DNA from: Micromonospora sp. WMMD1120
Lineage (GTDB): Bacteria > Actinomycetota > Actinomycetes > Mycobacteriales > Micromonosporaceae
Assembly (NCBI RefSeq): GCF_029626235.1
Contig: NZ_JARUBO010000005.1
Span: 6,544,001-6,608,000, forward strand
Length of the DNA: 64,000 bases
Direction: 5' to 3'
In this document: piece after piece, positions 52,698 through 60,937 of the stretch
How the letters are laid out: the number at the start of each line of letters is the position of its first letter
How positions within the stretch are numbered: the stretch's first letter is position 1
The notes under the pieces: generated by a model
Databases searched by the model: none
Told to the model about the DNA's origin: nothing
What the model saw: only the letters and a program-made list of their open reading frames with translations
Translations under genes and position numbers: made by a program

Positions 52698-54002
52698 TCA
52701 GCGTTCTGTGTGCAGTGCGTGGTCGTCGTCGGGTTGGTCCTGGTCCTCGGTGATGCGCAGACCGCGGATCGGGGACAGCGCCAGCAGGATGGTCGGTACC
52801 AGCAGCGCGGCGCCCGAGAGCAGGACGACAGCCCGCGAGCTCGTCGCCTCGGCGGCGACCCCGCCGATCAGCGATCCCAGCGGGATGGCGCCCCAGATCA
52901 GGAAGCGCATCGTGGCGTTCGTACGGCCGAGCAGCGGGGCGGGGGTCACCGCCTGCCGGATGGTCACCGCCGCCACGTTGAAGATCGGGATGCCGCTCAC
53001 GAACAGCAGGTAACCGCCGCCGGCCAGGACCAGACCGAGCCCCATCCCGGCCGGCGCCACCCCCACCAGGAGGACGCCGGCCGCCATCGTGACGCTGCCG
53101 GCGAGGAAGCCACCGCCGATGCCGGTGCGGTTCGATATCCAGTCGGCGGCGAGTGACCCCAGCACCCCGCCGACGCCGCCCAGGCTCAGCAGCACACCGA
53201 CGAACACGGCGCCCAGCCGCAGGTCGTCGACGATGTAGAGGTACTGGATCGCCAGGAACGCGTAGACGCAGAGGTTGGTGAGGGCGGCGACCCCGGCGTT
53301 CCACCGCAGCACGTCCGACCGCCAGACGAAGGCGACACCCTCCTTGATCTCCTGCCAGGCGGACCGCGTCCCGCCCTCTGTGGTCTCCTGTCCGCTCCCG
53401 TCCTTCGGCAGCCCGGACAGCATGGCCCCGGAGACGAGAAACGACAGCGCGTCCACGACCAGGGCGTAGGGCGCCGTGATGAGCTGGACCAGCGCCCCAC
53501 CCAGGCTGGGCCCCACCACCTCGCTGCCGGCGCGCGTCGCTTCGAGCTTGGCGTTCGCCTCGGTCAACTGCTCGCGGGGCACCAACGCGGGCATGATCGA
53601 CAGCGCGGCCACGTCGGACAGGACGGTCAACGTGCCGAGCAGGAACGCCACCACGTAGAGCTGCGTCACCGTCATCCAGTCCAGCGCGGCCGCGATCGGG
53701 ATGGTCAGCACGAGCGGCGCGCGCAGGACGGAGGCGACAATCAGCAGCCGCCGGCGGGACCAGCGGTCGACGAGGACGCCCGCCATCAGGGCGAAGAGCA
53801 GGAACGGCACCCGCTCGGCCGCGACGAGCAGACCCAGTTGGACGGGTGAGGCGTCCAGCACGAGCACGGCGGTGAGCGGGATGGCGACCATGCTGACCTG
53901 GAAGCCGGTCTGCGCCACGGCCTGCGAGCCGACGTAGGTGGCATAGCCACGACGTCGCCAGAGCGACGGCCGCGACGGTGTGGCCGTGCCGCTCCCGGTC
54001 AT
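52698..54002 (-). CDS. MFS efflux transporter, EntS-like (MFS_3)
   Basis: 434 residues from ATG 54002, overlapping the PCP-C gene by ATGA; the longer open frame upstream is inside that gene. Hydrophobic segments fit 10-12 membrane spans, with a basic loop DRWSRRR after span 2 (MFS motif A region) and a charged central loop around residues 200-225. It resembles the enterobactin-exporter EntS group and macrolide-efflux MFS proteins. In the middle of the NRPS operon it is most likely the exporter, and possibly self-resistance, for the product. The C-terminus is a charged tail (EDQDQPDDD). It is followed 12 bp later by the dioxygenase gene. Confidence 0.9.
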   Translation of the reverse strand: MTGSGTATPSRPSLWRRRGYATYVGSQAVAQTGFQVSMVAIPLTAVLVLDASPVQLGLLVAAERVPFLLFALMAGVLVDRWSRRRLLIVASVLRAPLVLTIPIAAALDWMTVTQLYVVAFLLGTLTVLSDVAALSIMPALVPREQLTEANAKLEATRAGSEVVGPSLGGALVQLITAPYALVVDALSFLVSGAMLSGLPKDGSGQETTEGGTRSAWQEIKEGVAFVWRSDVLRWNAGVAALTNLCVYAFLAIQYLYIVDDLRLGAVFVGVLLSLGGVGGVLGSLAADWISNRTGIGGGFLAGSVTMAAGVLLVGVAPAGMGLGLVLAGGGYLLFVSGIPIFNVAAVTIRQAVTPAPLLGRTNATMRFLIWGAIPLGSLIGGVAAEATSSRAVVLLSGAALLVPTILLALSPIRGLRITEDQDQPDDDHALHTER

Positions 54003-55597
54003 CGTGCGCGATCTCCCTCGATCGGCGTCGCCCGCTCGTCCGGGTGGTGCACCAGCCGGTCGAGCGCGCCGACCATCCACTCGGCCAGCTCGGTGGCCCG
54101 CCGCCGCGGATGCCGCACGGTGTCGACGGTCACGTCGAGCTGGAGCCCGAAGGCGCGGGGAGCGTAGATGCCCTCGACGCGGATCGGCACGCTGGTGCTG
54201 TCCCGCCAGTCCTCCTCCGCCTCGATGAGCCCCTCGGCGAGCAGCTCGTCGATGTTGTGGAAGTTCACGAAGTTCAGCGCCACGTCGAAGGGTCGCCGGC
54301 CGAGCAACTCGATGACCTCGGAGTACGGGAACCGCCGTTGGGGCAACAGTTCGCGCTCCGCCTCGAACGCCTGCCGCGCGAGGTCCCGCCAGGTGGCCCC
54401 GGTCGAGGTCAGGCGCACCGGCAGGTGGTTGAGGAACAGCCCGAGAGTCAGGTCCGCTCCCGGTTGCTCGGGCCGTCCGCTCATCGACAACCCGGCCACC
54501 TGCGCGGTTCCGAACGCGGCCTCGACCGCGGTGTAGTAGGCCGCCACCACCAGGCTCTTGATCGGCAGGCCCCACGCCGTCGAGCGCTCGGCCAGAGCGT
54601 CGACCACGGGCCGGGGCGCGAGCAGGGAGACCTTGTGGGGTACCGGCGGAGCGGCCCGGCGGGTCTGCCGCCGCGCGCCGGGCGGCCCCTCCCGGAACCG
54701 GGCGAAGAACTGCCGCTGCCCCTCGTCGGCGAGCGCCTCGCGCTCCAGCCGGACGAACTCGGAGAACGGTGCCGGCGACGCCAGCTCGATCCGCTCGCCC
54801 CGCAGCAGCGCCCGGTAGGTCTTGATCAGCTCAAGCGCCAGGACGGACTCGCTCCACCCGTCGAGGATCGCGTGGTGGAACGCGTACGTGAGGCGGAAGC
54901 GTTCCGGCCCGGTCGGCGCGGCGTGGGCGCGGAGCAGCGGAACACCGTCGAGGTCGAAGGGGCGGGCGAGCTTCTCCATCGTCGCGGCACGACGGGCCGC
55001 CACCTCCTCGTCGGGCAGCCCACGGAGGTCGTCCAACTCCAGCTCGACGGTCGCCTGCTCCTCGACGAGCTGCAACGGCTCGCTGTAGCCGTCCAGGTCG
55101 AACCGGGTGCGCAGGATCGGGTGGCGGCGCACCACCTCGTCCAGCGCCTGGCGGAGCACCTCGACGTCGAGGCGCAGCAGGACCTCGCGGGAGACCACGT
55201 CGACGTAGAGAGCGCCTCCGCTGGCCGCGTTCTCGTAGATCAGCCCGAGCTGTAGCCGCGTCATCGGGTAGGCAGCGCTCACCCCGGCGGGGAGTTGCTC
55301 CCGATCGGCCTGGTCGAGCAGGGCCGCTGTCGGCGCGGCGTCGCCGCCGACGTCCGCCGTCAGGTTGCGGCAGGAGCCGCGCAGGTCAGGTCGTTGGAAC
55401 AGGTCGACGAGTTTCAACGGCAGCCCGCGCTGCTCGGCCGCCGAGATGATCTCGATGGCGAGCAACGAGTCACCGCCGAGCGCGAAGAAGTCGTCGTCCG
55501 GCCCCACGTCACTGACGTGCAGCACCGACTCCCAGATCTCGGCCATCACCGACTCGACGGCGTTCAACGTCTTCCCGGTGTCCGTCGGCGTGCTCAT
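53999..55597 (-). CDS. NRPS PCP-C didomain protein
   Basis: 532 residues from ATG 55597, ATGA-coupled to the P450 upstream and the MFS gene downstream. A carrier domain occupies residues about 10-85, with phosphopantetheine Ser44 in FFALGGDSLLAI. A condensation domain follows from about 108, with intact HHAILDG at 241-247 and the N-terminal motif YPMTRLQLGLIYE. There is no A domain, so the carrier must be loaded by another protein; the half-C-A protein of the same operon lacks a PCP and fits. The C domain would then pass the chain to the Asp carrier of the C*-A-PCP-TE protein, whose own C domain lacks the catalytic His. This partner scheme is inferred from domain accounting. Confidence 0.92.
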   Translation of the reverse strand: MSTPTDTGKTLNAVESVMAEIWESVLHVSDVGPDDDFFALGGDSLLAIEIISAAEQRGLPLKLVDLFQRPDLRGSCRNLTADVGGDAAPTAALLDQADREQLPAGVSAAYPMTRLQLGLIYENAASGGALYVDVVSREVLLRLDVEVLRQALDEVVRRHPILRTRFDLDGYSEPLQLVEEQATVELELDDLRGLPDEEVAARRAATMEKLARPFDLDGVPLLRAHAAPTGPERFRLTYAFHHAILDGWSESVLALELIKTYRALLRGERIELASPAPFSEFVRLEREALADEGQRQFFARFREGPPGARRQTRRAAPPVPHKVSLLAPRPVVDALAERSTAWGLPIKSLVVAAYYTAVEAAFGTAQVAGLSMSGRPEQPGADLTLGLFLNHLPVRLTSTGATWRDLARQAFEAERELLPQRRFPYSEVIELLGRRPFDVALNFVNFHNIDELLAEGLIEAEEDWRDSTSVPIRVEGIYAPRAFGLQLDVTVDTVRHPRRRATELAEWMVGALDRLVHHPDERATPIEGDRAR

Positions 55598-56892
55598 CGC
55601 ACCTCACCCTCCTCAGCCGGATGGGGCGGCCGGGTGTCCCGCGCCGCCGTGAACCGCACCGGCAGCCTGTTGAAGCCGCTCAGAAAATTGGAGTAGAGCC
55701 GCTTCGGCTCGCCGATCAGCTCCATCGCGTCGGTCGTCCGCACCAGGGCGGCGACCAGCGCGCCCAGCTCGATCCGTGCCAGCTGGGCGCCCAGACAGAA
55801 GTGAGGGCCGATCGCGAACGTCAGGTGGCGGTTGGGGGCGCGGGAGAGCCGCAACCGGGTGGGCTCGTCGAACTGCCGAGGGTCGAAGTTGGCCGAGGAG
55901 TTCCAGACGGTGACGATGTCGTCCCGGCCGATGCGCCGGCCGCCGAGGACGGTGTCCTCCGTGGCGACCCGCCCGGCGTGCAACGTGGGAGTGGTCCAGC
56001 GCAGGAACTCCTCGACAGCGGTCTCGACCGACACCTCGCCGGCGCGCAGCCGGGCCCACTCGTCGGGCCACCGGGTCAGGGCGTGCACCGTCCCGATCAT
56101 CGACAGCCGGGTCGTCTCGTCCCCGCCGAGCAGCAGGCTGTAGGCGTTGTAGAGCAACTCCTGGTCGGTCAGCGCGATGGGCGACCTCGTCATCTGGATC
56201 AACAGGCCGAGGATGTCGTCGCCCGGGGTGTCCCGCCGCGATCGGGCCAACCTGGCGAAGTAGAGCAGGATCTCGTTGCGCGCCAGCCGCGCCTCGATCT
56301 CGGTGCCGCCCGGCCCCTCGGAGGCGAGCGCCAGCTTGCTCTGCGTGAGCAGCAACTCGCGGTCCTGCTCGGGAACCATGAGCAGGTCGCAGATCACCGC
56401 GAGCGGGATGTGCGGCGCCACCTCGTGACCCAGGTCGCAGTCCCCGCGCCGCACCGCCTCGCGCACCAGGCGCAGTGTGGCGCCGCGTACCTGCTCGGCC
56501 AGGCCGGCCAGGGCGCGAGGGGTCAGCGCGCGCAGCAGCACCCGCCTGATCTGCTGGTGCCGGGGGCCGTCGGAGACCGGCAGCATCTTGCCCCCGGCCG
56601 GGTCGCCACCGGTCAGGAGCGTGGCCAGGACGTTGCCGCGCGCGGACGTGTAGACGTCGCTGTTGCGGTAGACCTCGACCGCCGCGGCGTAGCTGCTGAC
56701 CACCCAGAAACCACCATCGGCGGTGGGGTGCCAGGCCACCGGCTGCTCCTCCCGCAGCAGGCCCCACACCTCGCCCAGGTCACGCTCGGCATGGACCTCG
56801 GGTCGGGTCAGGTCGATGTCCGCGAGTGGCCCCGAGCCGAACTCCAGCGGCGGACGTCCGGTACGCGTCTCGCCGGCGACCTCGTTGGTCAT
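55594..56892 (-). CDS. Cytochrome P450, possibly acting on carrier-bound amino acid
   Basis: 432 residues from ATG 56892, with ATGA overlaps on both sides. Haem loop FAIGPHFCLG gives Cys366, the I-helix has GGDETTR in place of the common AGxxTT, and the K-helix has EEFLR. The gene lies between the stand-alone C domain and the PCP-C didomain. P450s embedded in NRPS operons often hydroxylate PCP-bound amino acids, so it may act on the residue loaded onto the PCP-C protein, but the sequence alone cannot separate this from tailoring of the polyketide. No ferredoxin gene is adjacent. Confidence 0.92.
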   Translation of the reverse strand: MTNEVAGETRTGRPPLEFGSGPLADIDLTRPEVHAERDLGEVWGLLREEQPVAWHPTADGGFWVVSSYAAAVEVYRNSDVYTSARGNVLATLLTGGDPAGGKMLPVSDGPRHQQIRRVLLRALTPRALAGLAEQVRGATLRLVREAVRRGDCDLGHEVAPHIPLAVICDLLMVPEQDRELLLTQSKLALASEGPGGTEIEARLARNEILLYFARLARSRRDTPGDDILGLLIQMTRSPIALTDQELLYNAYSLLLGGDETTRLSMIGTVHALTRWPDEWARLRAGEVSVETAVEEFLRWTTPTLHAGRVATEDTVLGGRRIGRDDIVTVWNSSANFDPRQFDEPTRLRLSRAPNRHLTFAIGPHFCLGAQLARIELGALVAALVRTTDAMELIGEPKRLYSNFLSGFNRLPVRFTAARDTRPPHPAEEGEVR

Positions 56893-58250
56893 CCTCGCCC
56901 CGTCCCGGAGAGCGCCGCGTCACCGTCGCCGGCCCGGCCGGGCTCGACCCCCGGCGCCTCGATCCCCTCGTCTCGCGTCACACCGGCGTCGATGGTGGCC
57001 GTGAACTGCTCGCTCAGGCGCCTGATCGTGGCCGGGGTGAACAGCTCGACCCGATAGTTGATCTGAATCTCGAGACCGTCGTCCTCGAAGACGGAGAACG
57101 TCAGGTCGAGCGGCGCGGCGGTCTGCGGCGGCGCCACCGGCCGTACCGCGAGGTCCCCGATGCGGTATTCGAAGATCGACTCGGGTTGGTGGACGAAGGC
57201 CGTCTGGAGGAATGCCGTCTGGTGCGGCCGGCGCGGAGGCCGCACCGCCGACAGCAACATGTCGAAGGGCAGGTCCTGGTGGTCCTGCGCGTCGAGCACG
57301 GTCCGCCGCACCCGCCGCACGACCGCCCGGAAGCCCGGCCCGCCGCTCAACTCCGTCCGCAGCACCAGGTTGTTGACGAAGAAGCCGATCAGCCCGTCCA
57401 CACCCGGCTCGCTGCGATCGGCGACCGACGTCGTCACCACGATGTCCGTCGCACCGGTCTCCCTCGACAACAGCACCTTGTACGCCGCCAGCAGCACCAT
57501 GAACACCGTGGCGTTCTGTTCCCGCGCCACCGCCCGTACGCCGTCCAGCACCGTGCGGTCGAGGGAGAAGCCGAACGTGCTGCCGTCGCGGGACGCCACG
57601 CCCGACGGATCCCTGTCGTACGGCAACGTCAGGTAGGCCGGCGCCCCGGACAGCCGCTCGCGCCAGTAGCCCTCCAGCTCCGACCGTCGCTCCTGGGTCA
57701 GCGACTCGCGCTGCCGGACCGCGAAGTCCGCGTACTGCATGGGCAACGCGCCCAGCGGTGGCGGATCTCCCGCCGCCAGCGCCGGGTACAACGCCACCAG
57801 CTCGTCCTGGAGCACCATGCCGGACCAGCCGTCCGTCACGATGTGGTGCGCGTTGAGGAGCAACAGGCCGCTGTCGTCGGCCTCCAGGATCAGCCGAGCA
57901 CGGAACAACGGCCCCCGGACCAGATCGAACGGGCGCTCCAGCTCCGCCCGGACGGCCTGGTCGACAGCGCCGGCGCCGGCGCCACTGCAGTCCACCACCG
58001 TTAGGTCGACGCCGCTCGGCTCGTTCACCACCTGCGTCGGCACCCCGCGGTCGGTCACGAACGTCGTGCGCAACACCTCGTGCCGCTCGACCACGGCGTC
58101 CAGGCACGCCCGCAGCACGTCCGCCCGCATCGCGCCACGCCACCGCAGCAACAACGGGGTGCTGTACGCGAGGCTCGGCGCGACCTGCTCCGCGAGCCAC
58201 AACCGTCGTTGCCCGAACGACAGCGGCATCCGTCGCTGGGCGGGGCTCAT
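56889..58250 (-). CDS. Stand-alone NRPS condensation domain
   Basis: 453 residues, one complete C domain and nothing else. Start at ATG 58250 is set by the ATGA overlap with the A-PCP gene; the longer frame lies inside that gene. N-terminal motif PLSFGQRRLWL is typical of LCL-type C domains. The active site HHIVTDG at 135-141 is intact, and FFVNNLVLR and DLPFDMLL are present. As a free domain it could join the polyketide acyl chain, or the first aminoacyl unit, to the amino acid held by the A-PCP protein encoded just upstream. No docking segment is obvious at either end; a charged tail (GVEPGRAGDGD) follows the domain. Confidence 0.92.
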   Translation of the reverse strand: MSPAQRRMPLSFGQRRLWLAEQVAPSLAYSTPLLLRWRGAMRADVLRACLDAVVERHEVLRTTFVTDRGVPTQVVNEPSGVDLTVVDCSGAGAGAVDQAVRAELERPFDLVRGPLFRARLILEADDSGLLLLNAHHIVTDGWSGMVLQDELVALYPALAAGDPPPLGALPMQYADFAVRQRESLTQERRSELEGYWRERLSGAPAYLTLPYDRDPSGVASRDGSTFGFSLDRTVLDGVRAVAREQNATVFMVLLAAYKVLLSRETGATDIVVTTSVADRSEPGVDGLIGFFVNNLVLRTELSGGPGFRAVVRRVRRTVLDAQDHQDLPFDMLLSAVRPPRRPHQTAFLQTAFVHQPESIFEYRIGDLAVRPVAPPQTAAPLDLTFSVFEDDGLEIQINYRVELFTPATIRRLSEQFTATIDAGVTRDEGIEAPGVEPGRAGDGDAALSGTGRG

Positions 58251-60064
58251 GACGTGCTCCGCAGGCGTTCGACGTACTGGACCAGGGCGGCCGGGGTGCG
58301 GTTCTCCAGCACGTCCCGGAACCGGATGGTGACCCCGAAGTGCTCGCTCACCCGGGCGGCTATCCGCATGCCGGACAGCGAGTTGCCGCCGAGTTCGAGG
58401 AGGTCGGCGTTCGGCCCGCACTCGTCGATCCCGAGGGCCTGGCACCAGATCTTGGTCATCTCGGCCGCGTGCCCGTCGTCGGCGGGCTCGCCGGTGACGA
58501 CGCCACCGGCGGCCGCGGCACGGGTCGTCAGGGCGTCCACGTCGATCTTGCCCGAGGAGAGCAGTGGCATCGCGTCGAGGACGACGACGCTCGCCGGCAT
58601 CATGAACGCGGGAACCCGCCCGGCCAGATGCTCCCTGACCTGCTCGACGTCGTACGAAGCATCGGCCAGCTCCAGGAAGGCGACGAGGCCGGCGTGACCC
58701 GAGGCCTCCCGCCGGGACACGACACAGGCCCGATGGACGGCCGGGTGCGCGGTGAGGACGCCCTCGATCTCGCTGGGGTTGACCCGGAAGCCATTGATCT
58801 TGACCTGGCGGTCGACGCGTCCCACGAAGTGCAGCCGCCCGGCCTCGTCGACCATGCCGAGGTCCCCGGTGCGGTACCGCCGGGCCCCGGACCGGTCCGG
58901 TATGAACGCCGCGGCGGTGCCGTCCGGGTCGTTCCAGTAGCCGGCGCCCACCCCGGGACCGCCGATGACCAGCTCACCCACCGACCCCGTGGGGACCGGC
59001 CGCAGCTCGTCGTCGAGCACCTGCGTGGTCACCGTCGGACACGGGCCACCCAGGGGCATCGACGGGAACCGGTCCGCCGGCACACTCCGGTCGTCGCGGT
59101 AGATCGTCGAGGTCACACAGGTCTCGGTCAGGCCGTAGCAGTTCCACAGGTCCACCTCGGCGGGCACCGCGTCGCGCCACACCGCCAGGTCGTCCGCCGA
59201 CGCCCGCTCCCCGCCGATCAGCACGCTCCGTACGCAGCCCGGCAGCCGCTCCGAGCCGCCCCGGAACTCCAGGCACAGCTCCCGCCAGTACGCGGTGGGC
59301 AGGTAGAGGTGCGAGATCGACTGCTCGGCGAGTTCGCGCAGGAAGTGCGGAACCCCGTAGTCGGCCTCGTCGGTGCAGATCGTCAACGGTGTGCCGCAGA
59401 ACAGCGGAAGGATCATCTCCTCGATGCTCGAATCCCAACCCAGCGCGCCGAAGTGCAGGGCGTGGTGCTCCGGGCCCGGGGCGTAGGGAGACGCGACGGC
59501 GGCGACGAGGTTGTAGAGCGACGCGTGCTCGATCATGACGCCCTTGGGTTGGCCGCTCGACCCGCTGGTGTAGACGAGACAGGCGAGGTCGTGCGGCGCC
59601 GGCCGACCCGGCGTCGCGGCGCTCGCGGGCTCGGACCGGTCGGCGGCGGCCTGTTCGACGTCGAGCACCGGGCAGTCGGGCCACGCCGCGCGCAGGCTCG
59701 CGGCGTTGCGACTGTCGGTCAGGATGGCGCCGGGCCGCACCTGCTCCAGGATGGTGCGCAGGCGTTGCTCCGAGATCGCCTCGTTCAGCGGCACGTACAC
59801 GCCGCCGGCACGCCACACCCCGAGCATCGCCACCACCGCCCACTCGCTGCGGGACGTGACGACGACGACGGACGGGCGGTCGCCCGGCACGGCGACCGCG
59901 GTCAACGCGCGCTGCGTGTTGCGCACCAGCTCGTCGAGTTGCCGATGGGTCAACCAGCGCCGCCGTGACCTGACCGCCAGGGCGTCGGGCGTCGCCGCCG
60001 CGCGCGCGGCTATCGCCTCGTGGACGAGGCTGTCCGACAGGTCGGCGTGCACAGCGTCGGGCAT
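58247..60064 (-). CDS. NRPS A-PCP didomain protein, unusual specificity code
   Basis: 605 residues from ATG 60064 with GGAGGCGA upstream. The A domain shows YTSGSSGQPKG, NCYGLTET (Leu replaces the usual Pro), YRTGDL and a terminal SSGK lysine. The PCP has Ser562 in LELGGNSLSGM. The GrsA-aligned code by eye is D-S-E-Y-L-G-C-V-T-K, which I cannot match to a known substrate; the Glu at the 239 position would suit a basic or guanidino side chain. The preceding amidinotransferase and GNAT genes make a guanidino-bearing amino acid a reasonable guess. There is no C domain of its own; the stand-alone C domain gene overlaps its stop by ATGA. Confidence 0.92.
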   Translation of the reverse strand: MPDAVHADLSDSLVHEAIAARAAATPDALAVRSRRRWLTHRQLDELVRNTQRALTAVAVPGDRPSVVVVTSRSEWAVVAMLGVWRAGGVYVPLNEAISEQRLRTILEQVRPGAILTDSRNAASLRAAWPDCPVLDVEQAAADRSEPASAATPGRPAPHDLACLVYTSGSSGQPKGVMIEHASLYNLVAAVASPYAPGPEHHALHFGALGWDSSIEEMILPLFCGTPLTICTDEADYGVPHFLRELAEQSISHLYLPTAYWRELCLEFRGGSERLPGCVRSVLIGGERASADDLAVWRDAVPAEVDLWNCYGLTETCVTSTIYRDDRSVPADRFPSMPLGGPCPTVTTQVLDDELRPVPTGSVGELVIGGPGVGAGYWNDPDGTAAAFIPDRSGARRYRTGDLGMVDEAGRLHFVGRVDRQVKINGFRVNPSEIEGVLTAHPAVHRACVVSRREASGHAGLVAFLELADASYDVEQVREHLAGRVPAFMMPASVVVLDAMPLLSSGKIDVDALTTRAAAAGGVVTGEPADDGHAAEMTKIWCQALGIDECGPNADLLELGGNSLSGMRIAARVSEHFGVTIRFRDVLENRTPAALVQYVERLRSTS

Positions 60065-60090
60065 CGAAGTCGCCTCCGCGGGAGAAGGGG

Positions 60091-60849
60091 TCAGGACAGT
60101 GGCTGGTGCACCCAGACGTTGGGTTCGACGTACGCGGCCGAGTCGTGGGTGAGATCGCAGTGCACCGGCACCATCGCGCCGGGAACGATGACCGGGCCGT
60201 CGGTGTCGAACGGCAACCCCGTCCAGCGTCGCCACTGGGCGAGCGAGCCGACCACGACCATCGACGCCGGGGCGATACCGACGATCGACGCGCCGAGCCT
60301 GGCGTGCGCGCGCAGCAGCGGGTCCGCCGGCAGGCCCTCGGGTGTCAGCCGGGCCACGTACTCGGCGAGCGTCATCTCCGGGACCGCCGTCTTGCCGGGC
60401 GGCCGTACCGGGGCGACGAAGTGACGCATCCCCTTGGCGCGGGCGATGGCGTGGAACCGGCGCAGGATCTCGGCGCCCAGTCCGGAGCTGCGCATGTCGG
60501 GGCGGATGTTGACCTCCAGGCCGCAGAGCGCGTCGCCGCCGTAGCCGGCGAAACGGGCGATGCGGCCCAGGATGATCGCCGCGTCCCAGCCGGTGTCGGG
60601 CAGCCCGGCCGGCGGCTCCTCGGCGAGCCCGATCGGCACCGAGTAACCCCGCGCGATCACCTCGTCGGGGCTGTCGGCCGGCGTGGCGATCACCGTGTAG
60701 TCGGTGTAGTGCTCGGCCGCGTCCAGGTAGAAGCCCTGCCCGACCTGGTCGTGCCGCATGAACTCCGGCCAGCCGCCGTCGAGCGTGTCCACCTTCTGCG
60801 CGAGGTGGGGCCGTTCGGTGAGCGTGGTGATCTCGATGCCCTCGATCAC
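60091..60849 (-). CDS. GNAT-family N-acyltransferase-like protein
   Basis: 252 residues from GTG 60849. No strong ribosome site is visible, so the start is uncertain; the next ATG lies about 30 residues in. The central segment NIRPDMRSSGLGAEIL matches GNAT motif A, with the pyrophosphate-binding R-x-x-G-x-G pattern of acyl-CoA binding. The C-terminal half (HARLGASIVGIAPASM, then GSLAQWRRWTGLPF) resembles a subgroup of actinomycete GNAT proteins of unknown substrate. It lies between the amidinotransferase (88 bp upstream) and the A-PCP gene (26 bp downstream), so it may acylate or otherwise modify the same small-molecule building block. Function beyond the fold is not established. Confidence 0.8.
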   Translation of the reverse strand: MIEGIEITTLTERPHLAQKVDTLDGGWPEFMRHDQVGQGFYLDAAEHYTDYTVIATPADSPDEVIARGYSVPIGLAEEPPAGLPDTGWDAAIILGRIARFAGYGGDALCGLEVNIRPDMRSSGLGAEILRRFHAIARAKGMRHFVAPVRPPGKTAVPEMTLAEYVARLTPEGLPADPLLRAHARLGASIVGIAPASMVVVGSLAQWRRWTGLPFDTDGPVIVPGAMVPVHCDLTHDSAAYVEPNVWVHQPLS

Positions 60850-60937
60850 GACGCCACCAACTGACGACTCTGGCAGTCGGCGGCGTGATCGAGCGGTTGC
60901 GCGTGGGCCATCGTCTCTCTCTCGGTGTCTGGTCCGG

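Noticed and set aside
54003..54575. N-terminal extension of the MFS transporter frame
   Set aside because: It lies entirely inside the PCP-C gene in another frame and is Arg/Gly-rich. The ATGA junction at 53999-54002 gives the natural start.
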